The translations under genes were made by a program, and so were the position numbers. Below are positions 61,740 to 64,000 of a DNA stretch of 64,000 bases, piece after piece; the stretch's first letter is position 1, and every line of letters begins with the position of its first letter. Where the stretch lies: positions 4,231,181 to 4,295,180 of the forward strand of contig JADCRB010000030.1 of the NCBI GenBank assembly GCA_021464245.1, given 5' to 3'. Under the pieces are notes generated by a model. That model saw only the letters and a list, made by a program, of their open reading frames with translations. It was not told the origin of the DNA and ran no database searches. Source of the stretch: Carallia brachiata (lineage: Eukaryota; Streptophyta; Magnoliopsida; Malpighiales; Rhizophoraceae).

Positions 61740-63950
61740 ATCTGTGGCCCAAGGCTTACCCTCTTTATCGTCTGTTTTTTTTCTCTCTCTATATCGTTTA
61801 GCTAAGCTGTCAAAGTCTCTCTCTTCCAATCCTTCAACTCTGCTCGTTGATTTCTCCAAGCACCGCACCTTCGACGGCTTCTGCCATCTCTGCTGGCTTT
61901 CGACGGTTTCTAGGTTTTTGCATAAAGTCCTTTTTTAGCCTCCTTTAATTTTTCTTTTCAATTTGAGCTTTTTTTTTTTTTTTAAGTTATTGCTTTGAGT
62001 TGGATTGTTTTAGAGAATAGAAACGGCTCCTTTGATTTTCGATCTGACTACAACTATAAAGATTTGCTATTATTCTCGTTTCTTCTAATCTACAGCCACT
62101 TCTCTTTCTCTAGAGAGGCACAAAAATGGCCCATGGCCTCACCAACGTTAAGGTCGAGAAGTTTCAGAAGAAATTTGGAGAGTTATTTCTGATCGTGGAA
62201 ATTCTCGTCCTTAAAGGCGAGATTGTATTGCCTTCCAGATGCAAATCGTCTTCCCACAAAGCCGGCAAGAAAAAACAGATGGAAGATTTCGTTTTCACAA
62301 CTTGGTCTGAAGGTAACTTAAAGTTTGTGTTTCTGAAGGTAACTAAAAGTTTGTGTTGATTTGGATTTGGTGGCTGTAATTTTATGGCAAAAACTGTTCG
62401 ATGAAATGCCTCTTAAAAGTAATTTTTTATATTTTCAAAAAAAAAAAATATATATATATATAATATATATATATATTCCATTTGTAGAGCTCGTTTTCCA
62501 TATAATATTGGCGAGCATTAATGTTTGCATTATTCTGAATTATTTTAACTGGCCATCTTATTCTTCATGGGCGATTCTTCTTTTTCTTTTCTTATGACTC
62601 TTCTCCCAAAGTTTGGCCCATTTTATTAATCTTGTTTGCATGGAACCAATTGGATTCCCCTTATTTGATTGGTTGATCCTGTCTTAGGTATAGCTATTTA
62701 TATAACTTGTATTCAAACTTCTTAAATGCAAATATTATTGTCCCATTCTTTAAAGTGAGTGTACTAGGAAATTGATTTATTCCGTTGTAATTGAGCCCAC
62801 ATACATTGTGCTTAATTTGTCTGTTGAATCTCTTTGTATTGTTAAAGTGATAGACTTGACAACAATATCCAAAAAAATGAATAAGTTGCTGATTTGCATT
62901 CATCCAAAATGATCATTGTAGTATGGGTGCTTACATATTGTGGCTGTCATTGTTGGAAATGAAACAGAGATTGGGACAAACTTGCACAATATCCTGGATT
63001 GGCCACCAACAATTTACTATGAGAAGATGTCATGTAGTTGTCTTATTCCTGGTTTTCACAACTACTATGGCAAGTGTATGTATATTCTACAAAAACCGGA
63101 TTGGCAAATCAAAACGACAAAAGGGTCCGAATTTGACTCTTGCACATAATTTACATGTACATTTTGAGGAAATGGTCATCCTGAAGGAGGACCACAGGTA
63201 TGCATCACATTACTTGGGTGAAGTGAATGTCAAAATGAGCTCTCTAATCTTACCTTAGGACATTAGCTTCATGTTTCTAAGATCAAATTGGTCTGCCATT
63301 CTGGATAATGGAATCGGAAAACATTTGTAACCACAGTACTACTTTTTGATAAAACGAGTAACATATTTTCATTTATGGTGGATAAAGGCTAGTTGGATCG
63401 CATTCTGTATTTACTTTTAACTTGGGAGTTCACATGGCGTGGGTTGTTGTGCTTGTGAGCTTGAGAAAATTTGTAAATTGGACGTAGAGGTATTTTAATT
63501 TAATTTAATGGACACAGGTTTTACTTTGGCATTTAAATGAGCATGGTTGATTTCAAACCTTGTGCAGGACCCTAGACCATTTATCCAATGGGGATCACCA
63601 ACTGTGAGCAAAGAGTCAAGGCATATGGGTAATTGCTATCCCATATATTTGGCATATTTTCTCCTTCCTAAGAATGATTTTTTTCTTTGACAAGGGACTA
63701 CTTGCAATGGGAATTTGTTAGTGAATTCATAAGAGGATCTGATTGTCTTGACAAGGTAAGAGGATCTGTTATGAATGTGCTAACATTTTAATATTTTTTT
63801 TCTTATTCTGTCACGATATTCATACAATACTTCATTTTCTTTTTTACCTTTATCTGACAGATCCTCATCGCTTTTGGTGCGAATTTGACTATTGGACCAA
63901 AGTCCACCATGCAGTTCTTCACAAAACATCAAAATTTTAATGCAGAATTG

Positions 63951-63985
<35 letters not shown>

Positions 63986-64000
63986 GCACGCACGCACGCA
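61740..64000 (+). pseudogene. Candidate multi-exon gene or pseudogene, not recognised, partial
   Basis: After a CT-rich leader (61780-61830), a frame from ATG 62126 begins MAHGLTNVKVEKFQKKFGEL and ends at a donor-like TCTGAAG|GTAACT near 62312. Further candidate exons: 62935-63110 (VAVIVGNETEIGTNLHNILD and PGFHNYYGKCMYIL); 63569-63630 (DPRPFIQWGSPTVSKESRHM between CAG and GTAATT); 63696-63755 (YLQWEFVSEFIRGSDCLDK then GTAAGA); and after TGACAG at 63862. Acceptor and donor signals frame these pieces, but frames have not been shown to join, and stops occur near 63148 and 63947. Family unknown. It may be a decayed gene. Confidence 0.35.
63951..64000. repeat. (CT)n then (GCAC)n microsatellite
   Basis: About 35 bases of CT repeats followed by GCAC repeats up to the window edge. 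Confidence 0.9.

Noticed and set aside
63780..63989. Minus-strand frame starting with Arg/Glu repeats at the window edge
   Set aside because: It arises from the CT microsatellite read on the minus strand.

Overview
This window is plant nuclear DNA, most likely from a eudicot and probably a rosid, although the species cannot be fixed from the sequence. The evidence is AT-rich intergenic DNA, spliced or intronless plant-type genes, Ty3/gypsy and Ty1/copia retrotransposons, L1-type LINEs, tRNA-derived SINEs, Helitrons, MITEs and TRIMs. There are no operons, ribosome binding sites, CRISPR arrays or bacterial genes.

The host genes are a small cluster of berberine bridge enzyme-like (BBE-like, FAD-linked oxidase) genes at four stages of decay. 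(1) An apparently intact, intronless 545-residue gene lies on the minus strand at 17184-18821. (2) A copy on the plus strand (36747-38378) is full length except for one nonsense codon (codon 160). (3) A copy on the plus strand (43696-45684) is split by a 383-bp 5'-truncated LINE flanked by a perfect 19-bp target duplication, and also carries three stop codons. (4) A collinear minus-strand relic lies at about 32195-34380, chopped up by a TRIM element (TSD TGCGG), a 314-bp insertion (TSD ACAGTTGGTG) and other DNA. A paralogous non-coding block upstream of gene 3 (about 41640-42790) recurs at about 59400-60250, so the cluster seems to have grown by segmental duplication.

Layout: 1-3610, a rearranged Ty3/gypsy (Tat-like) element on the minus strand, cut by the window edge. 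3990-4860, a SINE and a TIR-transposon relic. 5418-7774 and 7775-12988, two Helitrons lying end to end; the second is interrupted by a 3.7-kb LTR element (8904-12571, TSD GGTTA). 13593-17165, hAT-like MITEs, a TRIM LTR and a CACTA-like end. 17184-18821, intact BBE-like gene 1. 21100-22600, a probable SINE and a 505-bp foldback element with a perfect 10-bp TSD. 22874-25900, an L1-type LINE with a MULE-type MITE inside it. 27846-29949, a degenerate copia element. 30385-30670, a second SINE of the same family as the first. 32195-34930, the BBE relic with possible organellar DNA and a LINE fragment. 36660-38580, BBE-like gene 2. 38873-41324, a probable Helitron. 43540-45830, BBE-like gene 3. 46490-46889, a very short TRIM. 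48538-58071, a nearly full-length but decayed Tat-lineage Ty3/gypsy element in the opposite orientation to the first copy. 61250-64000, a TIR-transposon relic and candidate exons of an unrecognised gene running off the right edge.

No wholly new biological system was found. The most informative signals are the decay series of BBE-like paralogues, each with a different readable cause of inactivation, and several transposon insertions dated relative to one another by nesting and target-site duplications. All similarity statements are from reading and memory of the families; no database search was run.
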